Shown here one piece after another: positions 9,526-18,227 of a stretch of 64,000 nucleotides of DNA. Both the position numbers and the translations under genes were made by a program. The stretch's first letter is position 1. Every line of letters begins with the position of its first letter. Location of the stretch: positions 2,894,189 through 2,958,188 of the forward strand of contig NZ_JASBRG010000007.1 of the NCBI RefSeq assembly GCF_029961145.1. Reading direction: 5' to 3'. The stretch is from Pinibacter soli (GTDB lineage Bacteria; Bacteroidota; Bacteroidia; Chitinophagales; Chitinophagaceae). A model generated the notes under the pieces. It saw only the letters and a program-made list of their open reading frames with translations, did not search any database and had not been told where the DNA came from.

Positions 9526-10638
9526 TTAGTGTGCGTGCGCCTCATCATGGTGCTCCCCCTCGAATGCCTGACCGATAAATACCGCAGTTAGGTTCGTGAA
9601 GATGAACGCCTGGATGAATGCTACCAATATTTCTATAAAGTAAATGAAAACGGAAAACGCGATGGATACAGGAGTGAAACCCCAGCCAGCAACCGTTGCC
9701 ATTTGACCAAAAATGAAAATCAAAGAAACAAAGCTAAGTATAACAATGTGACCAGCCGTCATGTTCGCAAAAAGACGGATCATCAATGCCGCTGGTTTAA
9801 TGAAGATACTTAACAACTCTACAGGGATCAGGATCAGTTTTACAAGGAAAGGCACGCCGGGAGGCCAGAAAATGTGACCCCAGAAGTGACCATTTGTACT
9901 AATCATAATCACTATGAAAGAAATTACAGCCAGCAAAGCTGTAAAGGCAATGTTACCTGTTACGTTTGCCGAACCTGGAATAAGACCGATAATATTATTA
10001 ATAAGGATAAAGAAAAATACAGTTAATAAATAAGGCATGTATTTTTCATACTTGTGACCAAGGTTTGGTTTCGCAACATCATCACGAACGAAAGTGATAA
10101 CCGGCTCCACTGCATTCTGGAAACCAGACGGAGCAACGTTGTGACCTTGTGCTTTGTATTTTTTTGCGATGCTTGTCATGATCCAGATAAGAAGGATCAC
10201 AGCCAATAGCATTTGAAATACGTTTTTAGTTATGGAGAAGTCGTATGCTTTAACGCTTTCATCGACAGCGCCATTTGCATCAACAGCAACGATCTTGTCG
10301 TGTTCTAATTTGTAACCGTTGTAAGCAACTTCACCTTCTTCGAATTTAGAAGAAGAGAACACGCTTAAACCGCGTTGAGGAGAATAAACAATAACCGGTA
10401 AAGGCATTGTGAAATGCTTTTCACCTAAAGTAAAAAAATGGAACTCATGAGAGTCTGCAATGTGATGCAAGATGGATTCACCTGCATTAAATTTTTCGGA
10501 ATGACCTTCTTTGTGGTCAGCGTTCGCTTGTTCGTGCGTTTCATGCTCTTTTGGCTGAGCCATTGACGCATAATAAAAAAAGACACTGAGTAGGCTGAAA
10601 GCCGCAACCAGTAAAGATTTAACACTTCTGAGGGTCAT
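9526..10638 (-). CDS. atpB: F1F0 ATP synthase subunit a
   Basis: The 370-residue product is longer than the roughly 270 residues of E. coli subunit a. Residues 1-28 look like a signal peptide, followed by a His-rich region (HETHEQANADHKEGHS) and then the membrane core from about residue 140. The essential Arg is in LMIRLFANMTAGH. The C-terminus is again His-rich (EGEHHDEAHAH). The long periplasmic N-terminus is a known trait of Bacteroidota. It is the first gene of the cluster, with a -7 box just upstream; no atpI/atpZ is seen. Confidence 0.97.
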   Translation of the reverse strand: MTLRSVKSLLVAAFSLLSVFFYYASMAQPKEHETHEQANADHKEGHSEKFNAGESILHHIADSHEFHFFTLGEKHFTMPLPVIVYSPQRGLSVFSSSKFEEGEVAYNGYKLEHDKIVAVDANGAVDESVKAYDFSITKNVFQMLLAVILLIWIMTSIAKKYKAQGHNVAPSGFQNAVEPVITFVRDDVAKPNLGHKYEKYMPYLLTVFFFILINNIIGLIPGSANVTGNIAFTALLAVISFIVIMISTNGHFWGHIFWPPGVPFLVKLILIPVELLSIFIKPAALMIRLFANMTAGHIVILSFVSLIFIFGQMATVAGWGFTPVSIAFSVFIYFIEILVAFIQAFIFTNLTAVFIGQAFEGEHHDEAHAH

Positions 10639-10658
10639 ACCTGTTCTGAAATTTGCGG

Positions 10659-10666
10659 CAAAGATA
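10659..10666 (-). promoter_or_regulatory. Probable -7 element of the atpBEFHA operon
   Basis: The minus strand reads TATCTTTG (TAnnTTTG), 20 nt upstream of the atpB start codon. A TTTC about 20 nt further up is a weak -33 match. Confidence 0.55.
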
Positions 10667-10862
10667 AGGATGGATGGCTAATAATTGGAAAATAGACAGT
10701 TGAAAACGAAAAAAAGTTATTCCCGTGTTCAAAAAAGCCCAACTTTCTATCACCTCTCATCTTTTTACCTCATTTCCCTGATTTTTATCAAAATCTCAGC
10801 AATCGATCTGGAGCTGTAAAACTTATTTCGTTTAGAACTCACTGAAATATGTCCCTAATTTT

Positions 10863-11064
10863 TTACTTATGGGTGATTTTAGCCTTTTTGAACATTTCGT
10901 TGCGCTTAAGCATCCTGCTAAAGAGAAGGAATTTTTCAAGATCCGACCGGTATATATCTTCCCTTAATCTTTCTTCATCTGTTTTTGGAACAAGCAGTTT
11001 CTTTTCGGATTTCGGAGCATCGGAAGGTAGATTATTGTCAGTATAATGCTTATTTATATCCCAT
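10863..11064 (-). pseudogene. Small basic protein gene, apparently frameshifted at codon 2
   Basis: An ATG at 11062-11064 follows the ABC exporter stop with no gap (TAA then ATG). As written, it reads ATG GGA TAT AAA TAA and stops. If one G of the GGG at 11060-11062 is dropped, a 66-codon frame opens, starting MDINKHYTDNN and ending FKKAKITHK before TAA at 10863-10865. It is rich in Lys and Glu with no stop, so it looks coding. It could be a real +1 frameshift, a sequencing error in the G-run, or a gene using another start. No function is recognised. Confidence 0.6.
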
Positions 11065-12861
11065 TTATCTTATTTGAACAGGCGCAGCTTTTTGTTTTTC
11101 AAACTGCAGACTATGTAATTTAGCATAAAATCCACCCAGATTCAAGAGCTCGTCGTGGGTGCCCATTTCCTTGATTTCTCCTTTGTCCAGCACTATTATT
11201 TTGTCTGCCTTGCGAATGGTAGAAAGTCTGTGGGCAATTACAATGGCAGTGCGTCCTGTGATCAGTGTATCTATCGCATGCTGTATAAGTTGCTCACTTT
11301 CAGTATCTATACTCGAAGTAGCTTCGTCGAGTACAAGAATTGACGGTTCATATAATAATGCCCGAATAAACGATATCAGCTGCCTTTGCCCCATGGAAAG
11401 TGTACTGCCTCTTTCCATTACATTATAATCATAGCCGCCTGGAAGTTGCATTATAAAGTCGTGAACACCGATCAACCTTGCAGCCTCTTCCACTTTCTGG
11501 TACGGGATATCTTTATTACGAAGAGTGATGTTGTCCATAACAGATCCGGAAAACAGGAACACGTCCTGCAAAACGATCCCGATTTTACTGCGAAGCGCCT
11601 CCACTGAATAGTCATTAATATTAACGTCATCAATTTTAATTTCACCCTTTTGAATGCTGTAAAGTCTGTTCAAAAGACTGATAATGGACGTTTTACCGCT
11701 TCCTGTGTGACCAACAAGCGCCACAGTCTCGCCGGGTTGTATATTGAAATCAATATTCTTCAAGACATATTTATCATCTACATAACTGAACCAAACTTTG
11801 TCGAAGTCCACTTTTCCTTTCGTTTGCGCCGGAGCATAATTTCCCTGCGTCTTAATATAATCCTGGTTGTCCAGTACTTTAAAAACACGTTCGCTGGCCA
11901 CCATTCCCATTTGCAGTACGTTGAACTTATCTGCAATTACACGTAATGGTCTGAATAATAAGTTGAGATACAGTATAAACGAGATCATTTTCCCTGTAAG
12001 GGCCAATGCTTGATCTGCAGACAAATTCATGGCTTGGGTAGCAGCCCACCAAACGAGCAGCCCAGTGGATACCGCAAGAATTATTTCTACTACAGGAAAG
12101 AAAACGGAGTACGCGAAAATGGCTTTGATATTGGCATTTCTATGCTCGCGGTTAATTTTTTTGAACTTTGTAAATTCTCTTTCCTCCGCAGCAAAAGCCT
12201 GCACTATGGCCATTCCCGTAAGGTGTTCCTGTACAAACGCGTTCAAAGCCGCCACGGCATTACGCACCATTATAAATGATTTGTTTACGCTTTCCTTAAA
12301 GAAATAAGTGGCGACAATTATAAATGGAAAAGGAGAAAGACTTATCAATGCAAGTTTCCAATCTACCCAAAACATTACTATTAAGATGGATAAAATCGAA
12401 AGCAGATCTCCGATGATAGGGATCAACCCATCAGAAAAAATATCGTTGATCGATTCTATATCATTAATGGTACGTGTTGTTAGTGTGCCGATCGGTGTTT
12501 TGTCAAACTGTGAGAGATTAAGCCCCAATATTTTGTCGTAAACTTTTACCCTTAAGTCCTTGACCACCGACTGACCGAGCCATGCAGTAATAAATGAGAA
12601 ATAAAACCGTATGCCTGTTTCGATGAGCAGCAATACCATTTGGATGATCGTGATGTCAACGATCATCTGAAGCAACCCATTTTTAATGTACTTATTTACT
12701 GTGAGCTGTATGAGATACGGGCGTATGGGAGAAAAGATAGCTAGCAGGATGGCAAGAAAAATCGATAAATATATTTTCTTCTTATAAGGTGCCGCTATCT
12801 GGAAAACTCTTCTTAATAACGCAAAATCAAAGATTTTTTTCTTCGCTGAAGCTTCTGCCAT
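11065..12861 (-). CDS. ABC exporter, MsbA/MdlB-like half-transporter
   Basis: The 598-residue protein fuses a six-helix type I exporter domain (about 1-325) with an ATPase domain (about 350-585). Visible are Walker A GHTGSGKTS, Q-loop region GIVLQDVFLF, signature LSMGQRQL, Walker B ILVLDEATSS and H-loop AHRLST. It should act as a homodimer, or as a heterodimer with a half-transporter not seen here. The substrate (lipid or drug) cannot be told. It probably heads a two-gene transcript with the small broken gene that begins at its stop codon. Confidence 0.95.
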   Translation of the reverse strand: MAEASAKKKIFDFALLRRVFQIAAPYKKKIYLSIFLAILLAIFSPIRPYLIQLTVNKYIKNGLLQMIVDITIIQMVLLLIETGIRFYFSFITAWLGQSVVKDLRVKVYDKILGLNLSQFDKTPIGTLTTRTINDIESINDIFSDGLIPIIGDLLSILSILIVMFWVDWKLALISLSPFPFIIVATYFFKESVNKSFIMVRNAVAALNAFVQEHLTGMAIVQAFAAEEREFTKFKKINREHRNANIKAIFAYSVFFPVVEIILAVSTGLLVWWAATQAMNLSADQALALTGKMISFILYLNLLFRPLRVIADKFNVLQMGMVASERVFKVLDNQDYIKTQGNYAPAQTKGKVDFDKVWFSYVDDKYVLKNIDFNIQPGETVALVGHTGSGKTSIISLLNRLYSIQKGEIKIDDVNINDYSVEALRSKIGIVLQDVFLFSGSVMDNITLRNKDIPYQKVEEAARLIGVHDFIMQLPGGYDYNVMERGSTLSMGQRQLISFIRALLYEPSILVLDEATSSIDTESEQLIQHAIDTLITGRTAIVIAHRLSTIRKADKIIVLDKGEIKEMGTHDELLNLGGFYAKLHSLQFEKQKAAPVQIR

Positions 12862-12865
12862 AAAA

Positions 12866-12873
12866 CAAAGATA
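12866..12873 (-). promoter_or_regulatory. Probable -7 element of the ABC exporter gene
   Basis: The minus strand reads TATCTTTG only 4 nt before the ATG, so a transcript from it would be nearly leaderless. The -33 region is a weak TTTA. Confidence 0.4.
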
Positions 12874-13115
12874 AGCGATCCGTCAATGAATAAACACTAC
12901 TATTACACCAACGGAGCCAACCGATTACTACGCTTCTATCTTGCGTGTTAACTGATGTGACGGAATGGTATTTTACGGGCTTAGTTGAGCGATCCCTAAA
13001 TTTCTAAGATCTTCTATCATTACCCGTTTGCGTCAAAATTGATTCTTTTTCACAAGACTTATGTCCTATTTACCATGCAACTTTCAAGCATGAATGGAAC
13101 TTTGTAAAAAAAAGA

Positions 13116-13679
13116 GTGGACACAATTCTTGAAAACCCATTTCTGAAAAGAGACTTTCGCGTTAGCACAAATACAGACTGCCTGAAGCTTTTTAGTCCTT
13201 ATAATATCTATCAAGAGAATGGGGAGTTATTCGCGGCCATCGTTCACGAAAAGTCAAACAATTTAAAGCTGTTGGATATTCTTCTTTCGCACAAAAGAAA
13301 TTCATGCGCATTTAAAATAACGAGTGTTAATGGCAACACTCTTGCCAGGGTTAAACAGTCAAACGCTATCTGGCGCAGAAGCTTCAGGGTTTTTGACAAA
13401 GACGAAAAGCTCATTTATAAAATCTCTCCTAAAATAAAATTCAACAACCTTTCATTCAATGTAATCAACAAGGACGAAATGCATGTTGCCAAAATCGTTG
13501 CAAACTCTGCCATGTCCAGCTTTGCGATGCACGATATATATAACCACATTCTTGCAATCGTTCACAAGAAAAATATTCACGATACCTTTTTTGTCACTGA
13601 GTATGCAAGTCTGCTTGACAAAAACATGTTGTTAGCAACGGCAGTTTGCGTTAGTCTTTACACAGGCGCATACAAGTAG
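13116..13679 (+). CDS. Tubby-like / LURP-one-related beta-barrel protein, putative
   Basis: The 187-residue soluble protein has no signal peptide. The alternating strand pattern with paired phrases such as FKITSVNGNTLARVKQS and FRVFDKDEKLIYKI resembles the phospholipid scramblase/tubby C-terminal fold, where two long strands are joined by short turns. That assignment is from pattern only. The start used is GTG at 13116; no in-frame ATG precedes it. No neighbours are co-oriented closely enough to form an operon. Role unknown. Confidence 0.5.
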   Translation: MDTILENPFLKRDFRVSTNTDCLKLFSPYNIYQENGELFAAIVHEKSNNLKLLDILLSHKRNSCAFKITSVNGNTLARVKQSNAIWRRSFRVFDKDEKLIYKISPKIKFNNLSFNVINKDEMHVAKIVANSAMSSFAMHDIYNHILAIVHKKNIHDTFFVTEYASLLDKNMLLATAVCVSLYTGAYK

Positions 13680-13960
13680 ACGTTAGCATTCTTTTTTTCA
13701 AAAAAAATATTACCACTGCAATAGGTTGATTTTCAATTTCATTATGGCGACTTTTCATCTTCCCCAAAAAAGAAAAAAAATAAAAAGCTTGCATTTTCAA
13801 AAATCCCGTTTAATCTTTGCCATACATCTCTCCAATTCCCCAAAGAAATAACCGTACCTATTTCCAGTTTAACGTTGTCCATTCCTACAGAAGAACAAAT
13901 GTTTTCCGGTATGCTATTTAGTAGTTCGCATTATCGCACTCGGCATATAAAATTTTAATT

Positions 13961-14650
13961 ATGAAAACTTTGTACCCATTCCAACAGGCAATCTCTGTTG
14001 CTTTACAATCATGCACAAAACACTTGCCCATTCTGGCTTTTGCGGGCGCAATTATCATATTTTCCTCTAACGCGTTTGCTTCTGATACTCCTGCAACAAA
14101 CAGCAGTGTAGAAAATTTCTCAATTAATATCAGCAACAATAAAGTTTGTCTTAACTGGACAAGCGGCCAAGGCAGCCTCAATTATTTTGTAATAGAAAAA
14201 AGCCTTGATGGCAAAAACTATAAAGATGCTGCCATAGTTTTTGCTAACACAGATGCTGCAGAAAAACAGGCTTATCTTTTTAGTGACAGGGTTGCTAAGA
14301 ATTCTCACAAAACAATTTACTACAGAATACGCATCGTAGACAGCCTGAACAATTTTAAACTGTCTGAGGTGAAATCATTTCGCGAAGCAAAAATTAAACA
14401 ACAATCGGTATCGTCTTCATCTGTAAACACAACTACTGAGTCACTCGAGCTGTCTCTTCCTAAAAGCTGGAAAAAGAAACCGGTTAGCTATGAGCTTTTC
14501 AATGCAGATGGCGGTGAAGTAAAAACATGGCAAACTGAAAACGCAGAAAGACAAGCATCCGTAAACGTGAAGGATCTTTCTGCAGGGAAATATTCATTGG
14601 TTGCAACCTGCGCTGATGAAAAATTCGAACAACGTTTTATCAAGTTCTAA
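13961..14650 (+). CDS. Secreted fibronectin-like protein with T9SS-type tail
   Basis: The 229-residue protein has a late signal segment (about residues 22-41). A fibronectin-III-like domain (about 50-125) contains the phrases VCLNWTSGQGSLNYFVIEKS and TIYYRIRIVDS, common in Bacteroidota secreted proteins. A C-terminal region of about 75 residues (YELFNADGGEVKTW...SAGKYSLVATC) resembles a T9SS sorting domain. The start is the ATG at 13961. It is followed by two terminator hairpins and looks monocistronic. The binding target is unknown. Confidence 0.7.
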   Translation: MKTLYPFQQAISVALQSCTKHLPILAFAGAIIIFSSNAFASDTPATNSSVENFSINISNNKVCLNWTSGQGSLNYFVIEKSLDGKNYKDAAIVFANTDAAEKQAYLFSDRVAKNSHKTIYYRIRIVDSLNNFKLSEVKSFREAKIKQQSVSSSSVNTTTESLELSLPKSWKKKPVSYELFNADGGEVKTWQTENAERQASVNVKDLSAGKYSLVATCADEKFEQRFIKF

Positions 14651-14694
14651 CTAAATTATTCTAACATACTTTAAAGGGTACATTCATCAACAAA

Positions 14695-14725
14695 CAAAGC
14701 CCTTTTTTTTCAATCAGGGCTTTTC
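14695..14725 (+). terminator. Terminator after the fibronectin-like gene
   Basis: AAAGCCCT and AGGGCTTTT form the stem; a T-run lies in the loop and T residues follow the stem. Confidence 0.65.
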
Positions 14726-14782
14726 AAAAATTTTAATCAAACTCATTTAAGAACGTATAGTTTTAAAGGGTACGATCAATTC

Positions 14783-14810
14783 GCCTGGCATGTCTATGCC
14801 GGGCTTTTTT
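14783..14810 (+). terminator. Second terminator
   Basis: GCCTGGCAT and ATGCCGGGC pair around a TCT-type loop, followed by TTTTTT. One G-T mismatch is present in the stem. Confidence 0.75.
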
Positions 14811-15010
14811 ATTTAATGGAAAATTGAAAATGCTCTATGCATATAGCGTAAGTAATTTGCGACAACACTCTTCGAGCTAGACTTTTTATGAAGTCAGCAG
14901 TAAAGCACCATTGAGCATTCGTTGCGTCGCACACTTCAGCTGTAGAATATAATTTAGAACATTGGTCGCAGCCAGCCCTTCATTTTCAATTTTCAACTTT
15001 CAATTTTCAA

Positions 15011-16150
15011 TTACTCCGGTAGTTGCAAATCCGTGATCACCGGATAATGATCTGAAAGCGCGACCTTATCGCTTTTGTATTGCAGAACTTTGAATTGTTT
15101 GTTGGGCAAGATATAATCTATGCGAAGAGTGGGTGAAATAAATGATAATGTTCTACTGATGCCAAATGCTTTTTTACTGAACGCATCCTGCCGATCGCCT
15201 TTCATTTGAAAATATATGTACGAGTTGGGCACTTCGTTAAAATCGCCGCACATAATTTCAGGATAGGGACTATTATCGAGTACGGGCTTTATCACATTTA
15301 CCTGGTGCATGCGCAATGCATAGGCTTGCCTGAATTTTTTAATAATTCCTTTGGTGTTTTCAACAGCGCTGTCGGCAGACTGACGTAATTGTTTTATTTG
15401 CCTGTACTCTTTTCCACCAAATAACATTGATTGCATGTGAGTGGTAAATACGCGAATTCGTTTACCATCTACATCTATATCTGCCCAGATAAAACTTTCA
15501 TTGTTCTTTAAGGAATCGGGGCCGCCATAGCGTTTTCTGAAAGTATCAACAATGGGGTATTTAGAGAATATAACTACACCTGTTTCATACAAGCTATCCC
15601 ATCGCCTGTGATCCATTGCAAAGTAGTGGTAAGGAAAATGCAAACTGTCGGTTATATAAGGAATGTTCTTCGCAAACTCCTTTGTATTGTTTGATTCAAA
15701 AAATTCCTCAACGCACAAAATGTCGATATCGTTGTTGGCGATGTACTCAAACATTTTTTTTCTCTTAGACTTTTTTCCCGGTGCCCAATATTTGTTCATT
15801 TCATCCCAGCGAGCAACGTTCCATTGCATTACGCGTATACTGTTTGCTTGCTTTTTTTGATCAAATTTTGCGAAAGGATGAAAGCCAAAACATGCGTTGA
15901 TCTGTTTCCATCCAATTAACATTACAACAAATGAAAGCAGCGCCCACTTCGACCTGAACAAAAGCCAGAATATTACAAATCCAAAATTCATTATCAACCA
16001 TGCTACAAACGTAACACCCAGCAGGGAAATGAACCAGTATGTATCAGGGTTGAGAAATGCGGTGCAGCACGCCAGCAAAAAAATGGCTGCTACGACTATG
16101 TTTGAGATAATGAAGAAGCGTTTGGTAAATGTGCGGAACAGATGCTGCAT
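15011..16150 (-). CDS. Membrane-anchored endonuclease/exonuclease/phosphatase-family protein
   Basis: The 379-residue protein begins with three membrane helices (to about residue 85), then an EEP metal-dependent phosphatase/nuclease domain. Motifs seen are RVMQWNVARWDE, the acidic EEFFES, the IWADIDVDGKRIRVFTTHMQS strand-turn with its His, CGDFNEVPNS and a final LSDHYPVI. The fold hydrolyses phosphodiester bonds; whether the substrate is nucleic acid or a phospholipid is not visible. The catalytic domain probably faces the periplasm or cytoplasm edge of the inner membrane. Monocistronic. Confidence 0.88.
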   Translation of the reverse strand: MQHLFRTFTKRFFIISNIVVAAIFLLACCTAFLNPDTYWFISLLGVTFVAWLIMNFGFVIFWLLFRSKWALLSFVVMLIGWKQINACFGFHPFAKFDQKKQANSIRVMQWNVARWDEMNKYWAPGKKSKRKKMFEYIANNDIDILCVEEFFESNNTKEFAKNIPYITDSLHFPYHYFAMDHRRWDSLYETGVVIFSKYPIVDTFRKRYGGPDSLKNNESFIWADIDVDGKRIRVFTTHMQSMLFGGKEYRQIKQLRQSADSAVENTKGIIKKFRQAYALRMHQVNVIKPVLDNSPYPEIMCGDFNEVPNSYIYFQMKGDRQDAFSKKAFGISRTLSFISPTLRIDYILPNKQFKVLQYKSDKVALSDHYPVITDLQLPE

Positions 16151-16156
16151 GCCTTA

Positions 16157-16303
16157 AAGTTAGAAAGTTTTAAGTTATGAGTTATGAGTTTTAAGTTTTA
16201 GGCCCTTGATAAAAATGAAATAAACAACCGGTCTATCATCATGAATTCTACTCACTAACTTACAACCTAAAACCTATTACTTAAAACTTATCACTTACAA
16301 CTT
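16157..16303. repeat. Heptad inverted repeat between divergent genes
   Basis: The left arm has GTTATGA, GTTATGA, GTTTTAA, GTTTTAG. The right arm has CTTACAA, CCTAAAA, CCTATTA, CTTAAAA, CTTATCA, CTTACAA, six units in exact 7-nt register. It is the clearest heptad array in the window. Confidence 0.75.
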
Positions 16304-16346
16304 CTACAGTTTTTTTACTTTTGACTTTTTACTTTACACAATACAC

Positions 16347-16733
16347 ATGTCTTTACAAAATGTTCATCATATAGCTATTATTTGCAGTAACTATGCCGTG
16401 TCGAAAGATTTTTATGTAAATAAGCTGGGCCTTTCCGTTATACAGGAGGTGTATCGCAAAGAGAGAGATTCATACAAACTTGACCTTGCTTTGAACGGCC
16501 ACTATGTGATCGAACTTTTTTCCTTTCCTAACCCTCCCACAAGGCCTAGCAGACCCGAAGCTTGCGGACTCAGGCATCTCGCTTTTTTAGTTGACGATAT
16601 AGAAACTACCATCTCCGATTTGAATTCAAAAGGAATAGAAACGGAACCTATAAGAGTGGATGAATATACAGGGAAGAAGTTCACGTTTTTTGCAGACCCG
16701 GATGGCGTCCCACTGGAGCTTTACTCAATTTGA
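16347..16733 (+). CDS. VOC-family protein (glyoxalase I-like, GloA2 type)
   Basis: The 128-residue protein holds two beta-alpha-beta-beta-beta repeats. Candidate metal ligands are His in VHHIAI, Glu in YVIELFSF, His in GLRHLAF and Glu in VPLELYS, one from each expected strand. The set matches the glyoxalase I-like clan and specifically the small YaeR/GloA2 proteins, whose substrate is uncertain. The stop codon begins the heptad/octad repeat that follows. Confidence 0.88.
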   Translation: MSLQNVHHIAIICSNYAVSKDFYVNKLGLSVIQEVYRKERDSYKLDLALNGHYVIELFSFPNPPTRPSRPEACGLRHLAFLVDDIETTISDLNSKGIETEPIRVDEYTGKKFTFFADPDGVPLELYSI

Positions 16734-16879
16734 AAATTTGAGGATTTGAAAATTTGAAAATGGAAGGCGTAGCATTATAACTAAATGGTTACCTCTTGCC
16801 CCGAAAAAATGGTTAAAAAATTCTTCCGATGCTACACATAAAGCATTTTCAAATTTTCAAATCCTCAAATCTTCAAATT
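16730..16879. repeat. Octad inverted repeat (TTTGAAAA words) bridging convergent genes
   Basis: The left arm is TTTGAAAA, TTTGAGGA, TTTGAAAA, TTTGAAAA in 8-nt steps and includes the TGA stop of the VOC gene. The right arm (16843-16879) is its complement-like partner and ends at the comB stop. The same words flank 42562-42714 and 63047-63212. Confidence 0.75.
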
Positions 16880-17597
16880 AGCCAACTACCAGCATCCCAT
16901 CCCTATAAATCGGCAGCACGTTGGCTACATCTTTTGTAACGCAGTATTGAAGGTCCTTTTGGAGGCCATAGGCTGCCAGGCGGTGCCAGTGCGTGGTTAG
17001 CTGGATGAAATTTTCCATGTCGTTCTTATGCAACTCATACATGTTTTCTGCCATTAGGGAAGAATCGCAGTGAATGGTGAAATGCTCTTTCACTTTGCTG
17101 ATAACCGCCCCTGCGAATAAAGTATCTTCGAGATTAAAGCGATCCTTCCATGCAGAGCAGCCGAGGATCACATTCTTATTTTGTTTTACGAGAAAATCAC
17201 ATACTGCTGAAAGATTGGGGAAGGAGCCCGTCACTACCTCGGACGCGCCACATTCCAGCGCCATGTGAAGGAGCTTGGTTCCATTGGTGGTGGTAAGTAC
17301 AAGCGTTTTGCCTTCGATAAAGTCGCGTGGATATTCTGCCGGAGAATTTCCATACTGCAGGCCGGGAATTACTTTTCCATCTCTTTCACCTGCTGTGATA
17401 CCCCCGATCTCTGCGCCAATCTGTTTACAACGCTCAACATCCGCAACGGGAACAACAGCTTTTGCACCGTTGTACAAAGCCGTACAGATGGTTGATGTGG
17501 CGCGAAACACATCTATGATAACGACTACAGATTGATTCAAATCGTACAAATGTAATAAGGCGGGCGAAAGACAAGTAAAAAGGGTTGGTTTATTCAT
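16878..17597 (-). CDS. comB: 2-phosphosulfolactate phosphatase-like protein
   Basis: The 239-residue product matches the ComB family, which removes phosphate from 2-phosphosulfolactate to give sulfolactate. Recognisable blocks are IIDVFRATSTICTAL, GLQYGNSPAEYP, LTTTNGTKLL, CSAWKDRFNLEDTLFAG and the C-terminal DVANVLPIYRDG. ComA and ComC are not nearby, so a full coenzyme M pathway is not indicated. In Bacteroidota the protein may serve sulfonate or sulfonolipid metabolism; that is inference. Confidence 0.88.
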   Translation of the reverse strand: MNKPTLFTCLSPALLHLYDLNQSVVVIIDVFRATSTICTALYNGAKAVVPVADVERCKQIGAEIGGITAGERDGKVIPGLQYGNSPAEYPRDFIEGKTLVLTTTNGTKLLHMALECGASEVVTGSFPNLSAVCDFLVKQNKNVILGCSAWKDRFNLEDTLFAGAVISKVKEHFTIHCDSSLMAENMYELHKNDMENFIQLTTHWHRLAAYGLQKDLQYCVTKDVANVLPIYRDGMLVVG

Positions 17598-17598
17598 C

Positions 17599-17699
17599 TA
17601 GTTAGGTTGTTAGTTGTTGGTTGGTAGTTGATAGTGGTTCGTTGAGAGCGCAACTTACTATAGAAATGCTAACAACTAACAGCTATCGGCTAACAACTA
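17599..17699. repeat. Heptad inverted repeat with GTTAGTT words
   Basis: The left arm has GTTAGTT, GTTGGTT, GGTAGTT, GATAGTG in 7-nt steps. The right arm (17668-17699) reads CTAACAACTAACAGCTATCGG-like words up to the stop of the SRPBCC gene. Similar words recur at 59866-59944. Confidence 0.7.
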
Positions 17700-18170
17700 G
17701 TTTAGTATCAATTTCCACTTTTCAGATTCGGCATACTCTTTAATGACCGCGTTTCTCTGTTCGATAAGTTTATTCAGGTATTTTGTAAGGAAAAGTTTGC
17801 TGACAAGCTTTCCTATAACTCCATATGGCGCCTCGAAATGTACGACATCGACCATAATTGTTCCATTCGCAACCGGTTTGAAATGATGGTCGTGTTTCAT
17901 TTTTTTGAAATCGCCTTTCTGCATTTCATCGGTAAACATTTCAGGCTTCTGCAGTGCGGTAATTTTTGACTGCAAAACTCTTTTCTTTCCTAAATGCCTG
18001 GCCTGCCATGTCACTGATTCGTTCATGCCAATGAGGCCGGAGATAGTGCCGGCTATTGCCTGTTCTTCTGTATGCGGCATTGACTTTTTGTGCAAATCAA
18101 TGCTTCTGCTAAGATCAAATACTCTTTCTACAGGCGCGGCTATAAACGTAGTGATATGGATTGTTGGCAT
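17697..18170 (-). CDS. SRPBCC-family (START-like) protein
   Basis: The 157-residue protein has the fold pattern of polyketide cyclase/dehydrase-like proteins: the N-terminal ITTFIAAPVERVFDLSRSIDLH and the later strand TIMVDVVHFEAPYGVIGKL, followed by a long C-terminal helix. These proteins bind hydrophobic ligands in a deep cavity. No catalytic residues can be named. It lies 57 bp upstream of gcvT's downstream flank on the same strand, so shared transcription with gcvT is possible. Confidence 0.8.
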   Translation of the reverse strand: MPTIHITTFIAAPVERVFDLSRSIDLHKKSMPHTEEQAIAGTISGLIGMNESVTWQARHLGKKRVLQSKITALQKPEMFTDEMQKGDFKKMKHDHHFKPVANGTIMVDVVHFEAPYGVIGKLVSKLFLTKYLNKLIEQRNAVIKEYAESEKWKLILN

Positions 18171-18227
18171 ATTATGCGTTTAAAAAAATTGCCAGCTATC
18201 AAATTAAATAGCTGGTAATTGATTCTG

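Larger units (their letters stand above)
14651..15010. other. Gene-free stretch with two terminators and repeat words
   Basis: It holds terminators at 14695-14725 and 14783-14810. Each is preceded by the same word, TTTAAAGGGTAC (about 14670 and 14762), so the unit appears duplicated. Beyond them is a CGTTGCGTCGCACACTTCAGC-like stretch (about 14920-14942) and a pyrimidine-rich repeat arm at 14981-15013. I see no gene. Confidence 0.6.

Noticed and set aside
10849-11046. 65-residue plus-strand open frame between atpB and the ABC exporter
   Set aside because: The opposite strand holds the small frameshifted gene, which has better codon use and a coupled start.
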